Of a stretch of DNA of 64,000 nucleotides, positions 23,989 to 31,999 are shown in pieces. The stretch is from Geothrix sp. (GTDB lineage: Bacteria; Acidobacteriota; Holophagae; Holophagales; Holophagaceae): the NCBI GenBank assembly GCA_030824075.1, contig JAVBYJ010000005.1, positions 1 through 64,000 on the forward strand. Direction: 5' to 3'. How positions within the stretch are numbered: the first letter of the stretch is position 1; every line of letters begins with the position of its first letter. Below the pieces are notes generated by a model. The model was not told the DNA's origin and did no database searches. It was given only the letters and a program-made list of their open reading frames with translations. Position numbers and translations under genes: made by a program.

Positions 23989-25689
23989 CTACAGGCCAAG
24001 CAGGGAGCGGGCTTCGGCTTCCAGGCGATCCAGCAGCGCCGCGTCAGTGCGGCTCTGAAGGTAGACCTTCAGCTTGGGTTCGGTGCCGCTGGGACGGAAC
24101 GCGGCGAAGGCGCCGCTCTTCAGGCGGAACTTCAAGGCATTGCTGCGGGGGATGGGCAGGGCGGCTGCCGTTTGGTCGGGCCGGTCGAGGATGGTTTCGG
24201 TGCGACCCTCGCCATGCCAGAGGCCCGTCTGGAAGTCTTCCCAGCTGACGACCCTCTCTCCGCCAAAGGAGGCGAGGCCGGCGGCGCGAATGCGGCCCAT
24301 GGCCTCGGCGAAGCGCTTGGCGCCACCGGGCCGGGGGTCCTCCAGGTTCACCAGGCGGTTGTAGAAGGTGCCAACCCTGGCCATCAAGGCGTCCACGGCC
24401 TCATAGAGATTCTGGCCTTTCGCCTTGTAGTGCCCTGCCATTTCCGCCACCACAAGGGCCGCCGTGACGCCGTCCTTGTCCCGCAGGCTGGGGGGAATCA
24501 GCATCCCGTAGCTCTCTTCGGCACTGAAGGCATAGGCTTCCCCCAGTGCGTCGAGGCGATCCATGCACACCGCGATGTTCTTGAAGCCGGTGAGGGTCCA
24601 GACGACGGGCAGTCCATAATGCCGGGCCACCTCGGCCATGAAATCGGAGGTGACGACAGTGCTCACCACGGCGCCCTTCCGTCCCTTTTGGGAGCAGAGG
24701 TAGTCGAGGGTGAGGGCCGCGAGATCGTTGCCGGACATGAGCTCCCAGGTCCCGTTGCGTTTGGCGACGACGCCGATGCGATCCGCATCGGGATCGTTGG
24801 CCAGGATGACCTCTGCATCCATGGCTTCGGCCTCCTTGAGGGGCGCCGCGTAGGCCGCCAGTTCCTCGGGGTTGGGCCGGGGCGCCGTGGGGAAGGTGCC
24901 GTCCTGGATGCCCTGGCTGGGGCTGACCGCAAGGGGAATGCCAGCCAGTTTGAACAGGGCCGGTACGAAGGCGATGCCGGTGCCGTGGAAGGGCGTGTAG
25001 AGAATCCGGGCGGGGGTGAATGGTTTGGGGTTCTGGAGAAGGTCCTGGCCGAGGGCGAGGTAGGCGTCCTCCACGGCGACGGGAATGGGGCTGATGCGAC
25101 CCGCCGGGGCGACCGGAGGCTCCGGCACCATGGGCAGCGAGGCCATGTGTGCCTCGATCTCGGCATCCCAGGGCTCCACCACCTGTCCGCCGAGGTCGTT
25201 GTAGGCCTTGTAGCCGTTGTACTCCTTCGGATTGTGGCTGGCGGTGATGATCACTCCGCAGGCGGAGCCCAGGGCCTTCATGGCGAAGCAGAGAAAGGGC
25301 GTGGGCAGGGGGCGCGTGCCGATGAATACCTGATAGCCCGCGGCCGCAAGAACGGCGGCGCTCTCAGCGGCGAAGACATCGGAATTGAGGCGGGTGTCAT
25401 AGCCCACCACGGCAATCTTTTTTTCGGGCGCGTGGCGCGTGGCGACGGCTGCCAGGGCCAGTGTGGTCCGCCGCACATTCGGCTGGTTCATGCGTCGCAA
25501 ACCGGCGGCCATGAAGCCGCGAAGACCGCCAGTGCCGAAGGCGAGGGGCTCGAAGAACCGGTCCTCGAGTTCCGCCGCAGCCTTGGCGTCACCGCCCTCG
25601 GCAGCCTTGACGAGAGGTTCCAGTTCCGAACGGAGGTCGGGTTCGAGATGGGGGAAGGAGAGGTACTGCTTGGCGGCATTCATGGACAT
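23989..25689 (-). CDS. Phosphoglucomutase/phosphomannomutase family enzyme (PGM2-like)
   Basis: Moves a phosphate between positions of a hexose or pentose phosphate. The 566-residue protein has all four alpha-D-phosphohexomutase signatures: FGTGGLRG (51-58), catalytic phosphoserine loop ITASHNPKEYNGYK (Ser151), metal loop NDPDADRIG (Asp299, 301, 303), sugar loop EESYGM and phosphate-binding RPSGTEPKLKVY near the C-terminus. Length and the N-terminal LAFGTGGLRG segment match the PGM2/phosphopentomutase branch, so glucose-1-phosphate and ribose-1-phosphate are the likely substrates. ATG 25689 follows GAGG; ATG 25683 is possible. A terminator lies beyond its stop. Confidence 0.93.
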   Translation of the reverse strand: MSMNAAKQYLSFPHLEPDLRSELEPLVKAAEGGDAKAAAELEDRFFEPLAFGTGGLRGFMAAGLRRMNQPNVRRTTLALAAVATRHAPEKKIAVVGYDTRLNSDVFAAESAAVLAAAGYQVFIGTRPLPTPFLCFAMKALGSACGVIITASHNPKEYNGYKAYNDLGGQVVEPWDAEIEAHMASLPMVPEPPVAPAGRISPIPVAVEDAYLALGQDLLQNPKPFTPARILYTPFHGTGIAFVPALFKLAGIPLAVSPSQGIQDGTFPTAPRPNPEELAAYAAPLKEAEAMDAEVILANDPDADRIGVVAKRNGTWELMSGNDLAALTLDYLCSQKGRKGAVVSTVVTSDFMAEVARHYGLPVVWTLTGFKNIAVCMDRLDALGEAYAFSAEESYGMLIPPSLRDKDGVTAALVVAEMAGHYKAKGQNLYEAVDALMARVGTFYNRLVNLEDPRPGGAKRFAEAMGRIRAAGLASFGGERVVSWEDFQTGLWHGEGRTETILDRPDQTAAALPIPRSNALKFRLKSGAFAAFRPSGTEPKLKVYLQSRTDAALLDRLEAEARSLLGL

Positions 25690-25736
25690 GGGGACCTCGC
25701 AGAAACGATGCTACGGGAAATGGAACGCGTGGGTGG

Positions 25737-27122
25737 TCACGCGCCGCCCAGGGCGATGTCCTCCAGAAGGAGGCTCAGGCCAGCGCTGCTGCCATACCAG
25801 CGGAGGTCGCTGCCCACGGCCACGATGCGGGTGAGGAAGTCCCGCAGATTGCCGGCAAAAGTGATCTGATCCACGGGCTCTGCCAGGATTCCGTCGCGGA
25901 TGCGAAGGCCACTGGCACCGACGCTGAGGTCGCCGCTGACGGGGTCCACCGTATGCAGGCCCATGATCTCGGTGATGAGCACGCCGTTCCCGGCCATGCG
26001 AAAGAGGGCTTCCGGTGCGGTATCCCCTGCCACCGGAAACAGGTTGAAGGTGGTGGCTCCCGGTTGGCTGCCGAAACCGCGTCCAGCACTGGCGGTGGGG
26101 GTCAGGCCCATCTCGGCGGCGGTCTTGAGGGTGTGCAGATAGGTCTTGAGTACGCCGCCCTCGATCAGCACATTCCGGCGTGTGGGCAGGCCTTCGGCGT
26201 CCCAGGGTTCGGTACCGAGGGCCGGGCGGCCTGGGGCCTCGGTGAGGCGGCCATCATCCACCAGCGTGAGCAGGGGCGAGGCGATGCGCTCTCCCAGCTT
26301 TCCCGCGAAGAGGCTGCGCTGCTTGAGCACGGATTCGGCATCCAGCATGCCCGCGACGATGCCCAGCAGATCCACCGCCACCTCCGGGTGAAGGACCACG
26401 GAGTATCTCCCGGCCGGCAGCCGTTGAGGGTTCAGTTTCCGCTCACCCTTGAGTGCGGCCTCGGCACCGATGGCGGCGAGGTCGAGCCCTGGGCGCCGCG
26501 AGACATCCCAATGCCACGCTGCCTGGCGCTCCTCCCCATCCGCCACCGCCAGTTCGATGGAAGCCGAGCAGCTCGACCAGAGATCCGCGGCCCGCACGCC
26601 CTTCTGGGTGAGCAACAGGCTGGCACCGGAGCCGTCGCTCCAGGCAGATTCCCGGACGGCAGCAACCTTGGTGGAAGCCCGCCGAGCCTGAGCTTCCAGG
26701 TCGAGGGCCCAGGTGATGCGCTGCTCGGGTGTGATGGCTTCGACCGTGCCATCGAAGCGGCTGGGAAGGTCATCGATGCCGGAGGGGTCGGCTTGCCGGA
26801 GCCAGGGATCCTCATCCCCGAGGGCGCTGAGTTCCCAGGCCTGGGTGAAGAGGTCGCGGAAATCCGGTGCGGCGAGATCCGTGGTGGTCGCGAGTCCTGT
26901 GCGGGAGCCCTTGTCTCCGCCGCGGATGACGCGGACCCCGAGCCCTCCGCGCTTGCTGGTCGTGAGGTCCTCGAGCGCTCCGTTCTGAACCTTGGCCTTG
27001 CGGGAACGGGATACGGAGATGAAGATTTCGGCCCCGTCCGCGCCCAACTTCAACGCGTGCTGGATGCCGTCCTGAAGGCGGGCTTCGAGGGCTTCGGGGA
27101 TGAAGGATGAGAAGGGCGTCAT
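25737..27122 (-). CDS. pmbA: TldE/PmbA-type subunit of the TldD/TldE protease
   Basis: Non-catalytic partner of TldD in a heterodimeric metalloprotease that trims peptides (microcin and RiPP maturation and CcdA degradation in E. coli). The 461-residue protein has GADGAEIFISVSRSRKAKVQNG near the start (within 27-48), GGLGVRVIRGG, then the C-terminal TMHT-like FRMAGNGVLITEIMG and LRIRDGILAEPVDQITFAGN. It lacks the HExxxH of TldD, as expected. ATG 27122 lies 2 nt after the stop of the coaE-tldD gene, so both subunits are made from one transcript. Confidence 0.93.
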   Translation of the reverse strand: MTPFSSFIPEALEARLQDGIQHALKLGADGAEIFISVSRSRKAKVQNGALEDLTTSKRGGLGVRVIRGGDKGSRTGLATTTDLAAPDFRDLFTQAWELSALGDEDPWLRQADPSGIDDLPSRFDGTVEAITPEQRITWALDLEAQARRASTKVAAVRESAWSDGSGASLLLTQKGVRAADLWSSCSASIELAVADGEERQAAWHWDVSRRPGLDLAAIGAEAALKGERKLNPQRLPAGRYSVVLHPEVAVDLLGIVAGMLDAESVLKQRSLFAGKLGERIASPLLTLVDDGRLTEAPGRPALGTEPWDAEGLPTRRNVLIEGGVLKTYLHTLKTAAEMGLTPTASAGRGFGSQPGATTFNLFPVAGDTAPEALFRMAGNGVLITEIMGLHTVDPVSGDLSVGASGLRIRDGILAEPVDQITFAGNLRDFLTRIVAVGSDLRWYGSSAGLSLLLEDIALGGA

Positions 27123-27124
27123 GG

Positions 27125-29209
27125 TCAGATCACACTCGGGAGGGGTTCGGCGGTGCCGCCGACGACGAGGGCAGGGCAAAGAATGGTGGGGAGAGCGTCG
27201 CTGACGGGCACGCCCTGGCCATCCTTGCCGCAGGTGCCGATATCGAAGTGATGAAGGTCGCTGCCGATGCGGGTGAGGTCCCTCAATACCTCGGGGCCGC
27301 AGCCACTGAGGGTGGCGTTCTTCACCGGGTATTGGGGCACGCCCTTCTCCACCCAGTAGCCCTCGGTCACCTGGAACACGAAATTGCCGGTGACCGTGTC
27401 CACCTGCCCGCCGCCCATGCGCTTCACGAGCAGGCCCCGGTCGAGATCCCGGAGGATGGCCTCCGGGGCCTCGCTGCCGGCCGCCAGAAAGGTGTTGCGC
27501 ATTCGGGGAATGGGCAGGTGACGGTAGCTTTCCCGGCGACCATTTCCGGTGGGTTCCGTGCCCATCTTCCGCGAGGTCTTCCGTGATTGCAGGTAGGCCT
27601 TCAGCACGCCGTTCTCGATGAGCACCACCCGGCTCGCGGGATGGCCCTCGTCATCAATGGCTTGGCTGCCCCGCTTATGGGGCAGGGTGCCGTCGTCGAT
27701 GATCGTGACGCCGTCGGCGGCGACCTTCTGCCCCAGCTTGCCGGAGAAGGCGCTCATGCCAGCCAGGGCGAGGTCCGCCTCGAGGCCGTGACCGCAGGCC
27801 TCATGGATCATGGTGCCGCCGGCGCTGCTGCTCAACACCACCGGGAACGTCCCGGCTGGGGCGGGCTGGGCATCGAGGGCCTGTATGGCGAGGCGGACGG
27901 CCTCATGCACCGTTTCCCTCACCGCTGCTTCCGTGAACAGCTCGAAACCGCGGGTTTCGCCCAGGGCCTGGTAGCCAGTCTGCAATTGCGCGCCGTCCCC
28001 AGCCGTGGCGTTCACCCGCAGCACCACCTGGGTGCGGTGGTCCTCGGTGATCCGGCTGGTCCAGGCGCCATTGACCTGTTCCGCTGCGGCGATCCAGACC
28101 CGCTGGGTGCTGTCGCCATAACCCACGGACACCTGCTTCAGGGCGCCGGGGCGAAGGGATTCCGCGTGGTCCCGGGCGAGGGTCTCGGTGCGCCGGACCA
28201 GGGCGACCTTGTCCGCCAGGCTGATCTGACCGGGATCCTGGGCCACCGGGCTGGGCGTGGGGAAGGTCCGGGCTTCCAGCGATGGAATGGCGGCAGGCGA
28301 GCCCTGTCCCGGAGCTGCCAGGGTGCGGGCGGAGGCCATCAGCTCGTCGAAGGCGGGGGCGATGAGATCGGCAAAGCGGGTCGTATCCCCATCCATCAGG
28401 CGCAGGCTGGCACCGAAGGTTTCCGAGGCGAGCACATCTTCCATCCGGCCGTCGTCCATGCCCAGGGCATGCGCCCGTCGGCGTTCCACAAACACTTCGC
28501 CGTAGTCGCCACCCCGGCTGAGGAGGGCGTCGAGGACATCACGGAACTGTTCAGGGCTGAATGGAGCGGGCATGGGCGGTCTCCAGCTGCGCGCGCGGCG
28601 GACCCTCCAGTCTGCCAGAAGGGCCGATTCCGCTCCCGCGAGGATTCCAGACAGATCCCTCCCGTCGTTGGGGATCACCAGATCCGCATGCAGGGCCCGT
28701 TCGGAGGCCGAGGCCTGGGCGTGCAACCGTGAAAGGGCCGCGTCCCGGGACAGCCCGTCGCGGGCCATCAGGCGCTTCACGCGCAGGTCCTCCGGTGCGT
28801 CCACGGTCCAGAAGGCATCGAAATGATGGGCTTTCCCCCGTTCCACCCAAAGCGCCGCATCCAGCACCGCGCCGCGCGTGTTGATCGGAAGGTTCCGCAG
28901 ACGGGTTTCCAGCAGGGCTTCGATGCGGGGATGGAGGATCGCGTTGAGCCGGGTCCGCGCGGCCCCATCCGAGAACACGTGGGAGGCCACCCATGCGCGA
29001 TCCAGAGTTCCGTCAGCCCGGAGGCAGGCTGGGCCGAAGGTGGCGATCACGTCGCTCAGTCCCTCACTGCCCGGTGCCACCACCTCTCGGGCCAATGCGT
29101 CCGCATCGATCAGGGACCAGCCCATGGAGGCGAGCAGGGTCGCCACGTGGCTCTTCCCAGCCGCGATGCCACCGCTGAGGCCTAGAAGAGGGAAGAGAGC
29201 AGCGTGCAC
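27125..29209 (-). CDS. Dephospho-CoA kinase fused in frame to TldD metalloprotease subunit
   Basis: One open frame of 694 codons holds two complete enzymes. Residues 1-205 are CoaE, the last step of CoA synthesis: Walker A GLSGGIAAGKS, SLIDADALAREVV, HPRIEALLE and FDAFWTVDAPEDLRVKRL. Residues ~213-694 are TldD: GRMEDVLASETFGASLRL, zinc motif HEACGHGLEADLA, PIPRMRNTFL, ending SGCGPEVLRD and IGTCGKDGQG. The GTG start at 29209 has GAGG 8 nt upstream. The natural TldD start would be the in-frame ATG at 28573, which has GGAG 7 nt before it, so TldD may also be made separately. No stop codon lies between. The gene symbols would be coaE and tldD. Confidence 0.9.
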   Translation of the reverse strand: MHAALFPLLGLSGGIAAGKSHVATLLASMGWSLIDADALAREVVAPGSEGLSDVIATFGPACLRADGTLDRAWVASHVFSDGAARTRLNAILHPRIEALLETRLRNLPINTRGAVLDAALWVERGKAHHFDAFWTVDAPEDLRVKRLMARDGLSRDAALSRLHAQASASERALHADLVIPNDGRDLSGILAGAESALLADWRVRRARSWRPPMPAPFSPEQFRDVLDALLSRGGDYGEVFVERRRAHALGMDDGRMEDVLASETFGASLRLMDGDTTRFADLIAPAFDELMASARTLAAPGQGSPAAIPSLEARTFPTPSPVAQDPGQISLADKVALVRRTETLARDHAESLRPGALKQVSVGYGDSTQRVWIAAAEQVNGAWTSRITEDHRTQVVLRVNATAGDGAQLQTGYQALGETRGFELFTEAAVRETVHEAVRLAIQALDAQPAPAGTFPVVLSSSAGGTMIHEACGHGLEADLALAGMSAFSGKLGQKVAADGVTIIDDGTLPHKRGSQAIDDEGHPASRVVLIENGVLKAYLQSRKTSRKMGTEPTGNGRRESYRHLPIPRMRNTFLAAGSEAPEAILRDLDRGLLVKRMGGGQVDTVTGNFVFQVTEGYWVEKGVPQYPVKNATLSGCGPEVLRDLTRIGSDLHHFDIGTCGKDGQGVPVSDALPTILCPALVVGGTAEPLPSVI

Positions 29210-29311
29210 GGATCGGACCTCGTTGGAAAGGGTGCCTGCGGACCAGACGGCATGGAACCATGTTCGGGCCTGATCTGGACAGGACAGGGCCTACCTTAGG
29301 TCAGCCTGCCC

Positions 29312-29340
29312 TGTTCAATCCTACCTGGCCCCTCTACACT
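29312..29340 (+). promoter_or_regulatory. Candidate promoter of the accA operon
   Basis: TGTTCA and TACACT are separated by 17 nt and end 30 nt before the accA ATG. The -10 context CCCCTCTACACTGA resembles that before the second multiheme gene (CCCCTCTATACTTGA at 21175-21189). Confidence 0.4.
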
Positions 29341-29370
29341 GAACCGTTGGACTTCCCGCCTCGAGGTTTC

Positions 29371-30330
29371 ATGAAAGACAACGCTCCCGAACAGGCCATG
29401 GACCTGTCCCAGCTGGAAAAGCCGGTGCTTGAGCTGGAAGCCCAGATCCGGGCGATGGAGATGGACCCTTCGCAGTCCAAGGAGCGGGAGAAGCTGCAGA
29501 AGAAGCTCGACAAGCTGAAGGCCGACCTGTTCACCAACCTGTCGGACTGGCAGCGGGCCCAGCTGGCGCGGCACCCCAAGCGGCCCTACACGCTGGACTA
29601 CCTGGAACGCATTTGCGAGCGCTTCGAGGAGCTGCATGGCGACCGCCGCTTCGGCGATGATGCGGCCATCGTGGCCGGGATGGGCTGGATCGAGGGCAAT
29701 CCCGTCATGATCATCGGCCAGCAGAAGGGCCGCGACACCAAGCAGAAGATCCTGCGCAATTTCGGCATGCCCAAGCCTGAGGGCTACCGCAAGGCCCTGC
29801 GCCTCATGAAGCTGGCCGAGAAGTTCCAGCGGCCCATCCTATGCCTTATCGACACGCCGGGAGCCTATCCAGGCGTGGATGCCGAAGAGCGCGGTCAGGC
29901 CGAGGCCATCGCCCGGAACCTGCTGGAGATGGCCAAACTCGAGGTGCCGGTGGTGGCCGTGGTGATCGGCGAAGGTGGCAGCGGCGGGGCCCTGGCTCTG
30001 GGGGTGGCCGACCGCGTCCTGATGATGGAGAACGCCATCTATTCCGTGATCTCGCCCGAGGGGTGTGCGTCCATCCTGTGGAAGGACGCGAGCCAGGCCC
30101 CTAAAGCGGCTGCGGCGCTCAAGCTCACGGCCCCCCACCTGCTGGAGCTGGGCGTCATCGACGGCATCGTGAAGGAGCCCCTGGGTGGGGCCCACTCGGA
30201 CTTTGACGCGGCGGCCACGGCCCTGAAGGAGGCCATCGTGGAGGCCTTCTCCGAGCTCTCTGAGCTCTCCGCGGAGCAACTCGTCGAGGAGCGGTACCAG
30301 AAGTTCGCCCACATGGGCAGCGTGGGCTGA
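29371..30330 (+). CDS. accA: Acetyl-CoA carboxylase carboxyltransferase subunit alpha
   Basis: Half of the carboxyltransferase that makes malonyl-CoA for fatty acid synthesis; it works with AccD, which is not in the window. The 319-residue protein has the N-terminal coiled-coil region (LEKPVLELEAQIRAMEMD), RHPKRPYTLDYLE, GDRRFGDDAAIVAG, MIIGQQKGRDTK, NFGMPKPEGYRKALRLM, PGAYPGVDAEERGQ and GEGGSGGALALGVAD, the crotonase-like active region. ATG 29371 follows CGAGG by 5 nt and gives the normal length. It heads a plus-strand string running into recJ 1 nt after its stop. Confidence 0.97.
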   Translation: MKDNAPEQAMDLSQLEKPVLELEAQIRAMEMDPSQSKEREKLQKKLDKLKADLFTNLSDWQRAQLARHPKRPYTLDYLERICERFEELHGDRRFGDDAAIVAGMGWIEGNPVMIIGQQKGRDTKQKILRNFGMPKPEGYRKALRLMKLAEKFQRPILCLIDTPGAYPGVDAEERGQAEAIARNLLEMAKLEVPVVAVVIGEGGSGGALALGVADRVLMMENAIYSVISPEGCASILWKDASQAPKAAAALKLTAPHLLELGVIDGIVKEPLGGAHSDFDAAATALKEAIVEAFSELSELSAEQLVEERYQKFAHMGSVG

Positions 30331-30331
30331 G

Positions 30332-31999
30332 ATGGAACCGAAGGCTTGGCGCATCCGTCGGGAGAGCCCGGCGGGGTTGGCGCCCTGGAAGGGCATGGCC
30401 GGGGCCTGGGACCTGGACCCCCGCCTAACGCGGCTGGCCTGGATGCGGGGCGTGGATCAACCCGAGTCACTGGCCTGGCGACTGGATCCAGCCTGGACGC
30501 GCACCACGGATCCCCACCTGCTTCCGGGTGTGGATGGGGCCGTGGCCCGCATCCGCAAGGCCATCGAGGCCCAAGAGCGCATCGTGATCTACGGCGACTA
30601 CGACGTCGACGGCGTCACCGCCACGGCCCTGATGGTGCGGGCCTTGGAGAAGCTCGGCGCCAATGTGTCCTTCTTCATTCCCAACCGGTTCTCGGATGGC
30701 TACGGTCTGCATCTGGACTGCATCCAGGAGCTGAAAGCGACCCGCGATCCGGGCCTGATCGTGTCCGTGGACTGCGGCGTTCGCAGCGTGGATGAAGTGA
30801 AGGCCAGCACTGATCTTGGTCTGGACTGGGTGATCACGGACCACCACGCCCTGGGCCCGGATCTGCCGCCCGCCTGCGCCGTGGTGCATCCCCATCTGGA
30901 GGGCTATTCGAACCGCTTTCTGGCCGGCGTGGGCGTGGCCTTCAAGCTGGCCCAGGCCCTCCTCGGTGCCGTGCCCCACCCCTCGGGAGCCGATGCGGGT
31001 TTCCTCGACGGCCTTCTCAAGCTCGTGGCCATTGGCACCGTGGCGGACATGATGCCGCTGGTTGACGAGAACGCGCTCCTGGTGCGCCGGGGACTGGATT
31101 CCCTCGCGGGTAAGAACGGCCCCGGTTTGGCAGCCCTGCTGCGGGCCGCGAAGAAGGAAGGCTCCCTGGGCGCCCAGGACATCGCCTTCGGCCTGGCCCC
31201 ACGCCTCAACGCCGTGGGCCGGATGGGCGGCGCGGAGGATGCTGTCCGCCTGTTGCTCACCCGGGATGTGGCCGAGGCGGAGTCTCTGATGGTGCGGGTG
31301 GAAGCCCTCAACCAGGAGCGTCGGACCATCCAGCAGGACCTGGCGGCCCGCCTGCCGAGGCCAGATGGCGGGGCCTTCGACCTGGTGATGGATCCCTCGT
31401 CCCACAAGGGCGTCATCGGCATCGTGGCAGGCCACCGCATGCGCACCAGCGGCCGTCCCTCGGGTGTATGCACGGTGATCGACGGAGTGGCCCACTGCAG
31501 CCTGAGGGCGCCGGAGGGCTACGATCTGGGCGAGTTGCTGGCCCTGGCCCAGCCATTCATCCTGGGCGGCGGCGGGCACCGTGCCGCAGCCGGGCTCAGC
31601 TTCGAGGCCTCCCGTCTCGCCTTTGTTCGCCAGGCGTTCCAGCGCGGTGCGGAGGCCCAATGCCTTGGCCGCGAAGCCTCGCCCCTGCTGCTGGACGGTG
31701 GCCCGGGCGACCTGCCGGAGGACGCGGACCTGGCCCGACTGGAGCCCTTCGGGCAGGGGTTTGCGCCGCCCTTGGCGCGGTTGGAGGGCAGCGTCGCCTC
31801 CTCGGCCGTATTCGGAGCGGACCACTGGAAGCTGCGGCTGACAGGCCTTTCCGATCCCCTCACCTGGTTCTCCAACCACGACCGTCCCGCGCAGCCTCGC
31901 GCCGGGGACCGCCTCTGTGTGGCCGCCGCGCCCCAGGGCAGCGCCCGCTGGGGCCGGTCCTGGCTCGTGGACGCCGTACTGGCAGAGGTGGTCCCGTGA
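30332..31999 (+). CDS. recJ: Single-stranded-DNA-specific exonuclease RecJ
   Basis: 5'-3' single-strand exonuclease for recombination and mismatch/base-excision repair. The 555-residue protein has the DHH phosphoesterase motifs IVIYGDYDVDGVTATAL (84-100), IVSVDCGV, VITDHHALGP (DHH 170-172) and HPHLEG with LAGVGVAFKLAQAL, then the DHHA1 part SSHKGVIGIVAGHRM and FILGGGGHRAAAGLSFE, and a C-terminal OB-like region. It starts 1 nt after the accA stop and overlaps the next gene by GTGA. All catalytic Asp/His motifs are intact. Confidence 0.95.
   Translation: MEPKAWRIRRESPAGLAPWKGMAGAWDLDPRLTRLAWMRGVDQPESLAWRLDPAWTRTTDPHLLPGVDGAVARIRKAIEAQERIVIYGDYDVDGVTATALMVRALEKLGANVSFFIPNRFSDGYGLHLDCIQELKATRDPGLIVSVDCGVRSVDEVKASTDLGLDWVITDHHALGPDLPPACAVVHPHLEGYSNRFLAGVGVAFKLAQALLGAVPHPSGADAGFLDGLLKLVAIGTVADMMPLVDENALLVRRGLDSLAGKNGPGLAALLRAAKKEGSLGAQDIAFGLAPRLNAVGRMGGAEDAVRLLLTRDVAEAESLMVRVEALNQERRTIQQDLAARLPRPDGGAFDLVMDPSSHKGVIGIVAGHRMRTSGRPSGVCTVIDGVAHCSLRAPEGYDLGELLALAQPFILGGGGHRAAAGLSFEASRLAFVRQAFQRGAEAQCLGREASPLLLDGGPGDLPEDADLARLEPFGQGFAPPLARLEGSVASSAVFGADHWKLRLTGLSDPLTWFSNHDRPAQPRAGDRLCVAAAPQGSARWGRSWLVDAVLAEVVP

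Noticed and set aside
23953-25869. A 638-codon plus-strand frame opposite phosphoglucomutase
   Set aside because: The minus-strand gene has all catalytic motifs of the family; the plus-strand frame has none and crosses the terminator at 23940-23981.
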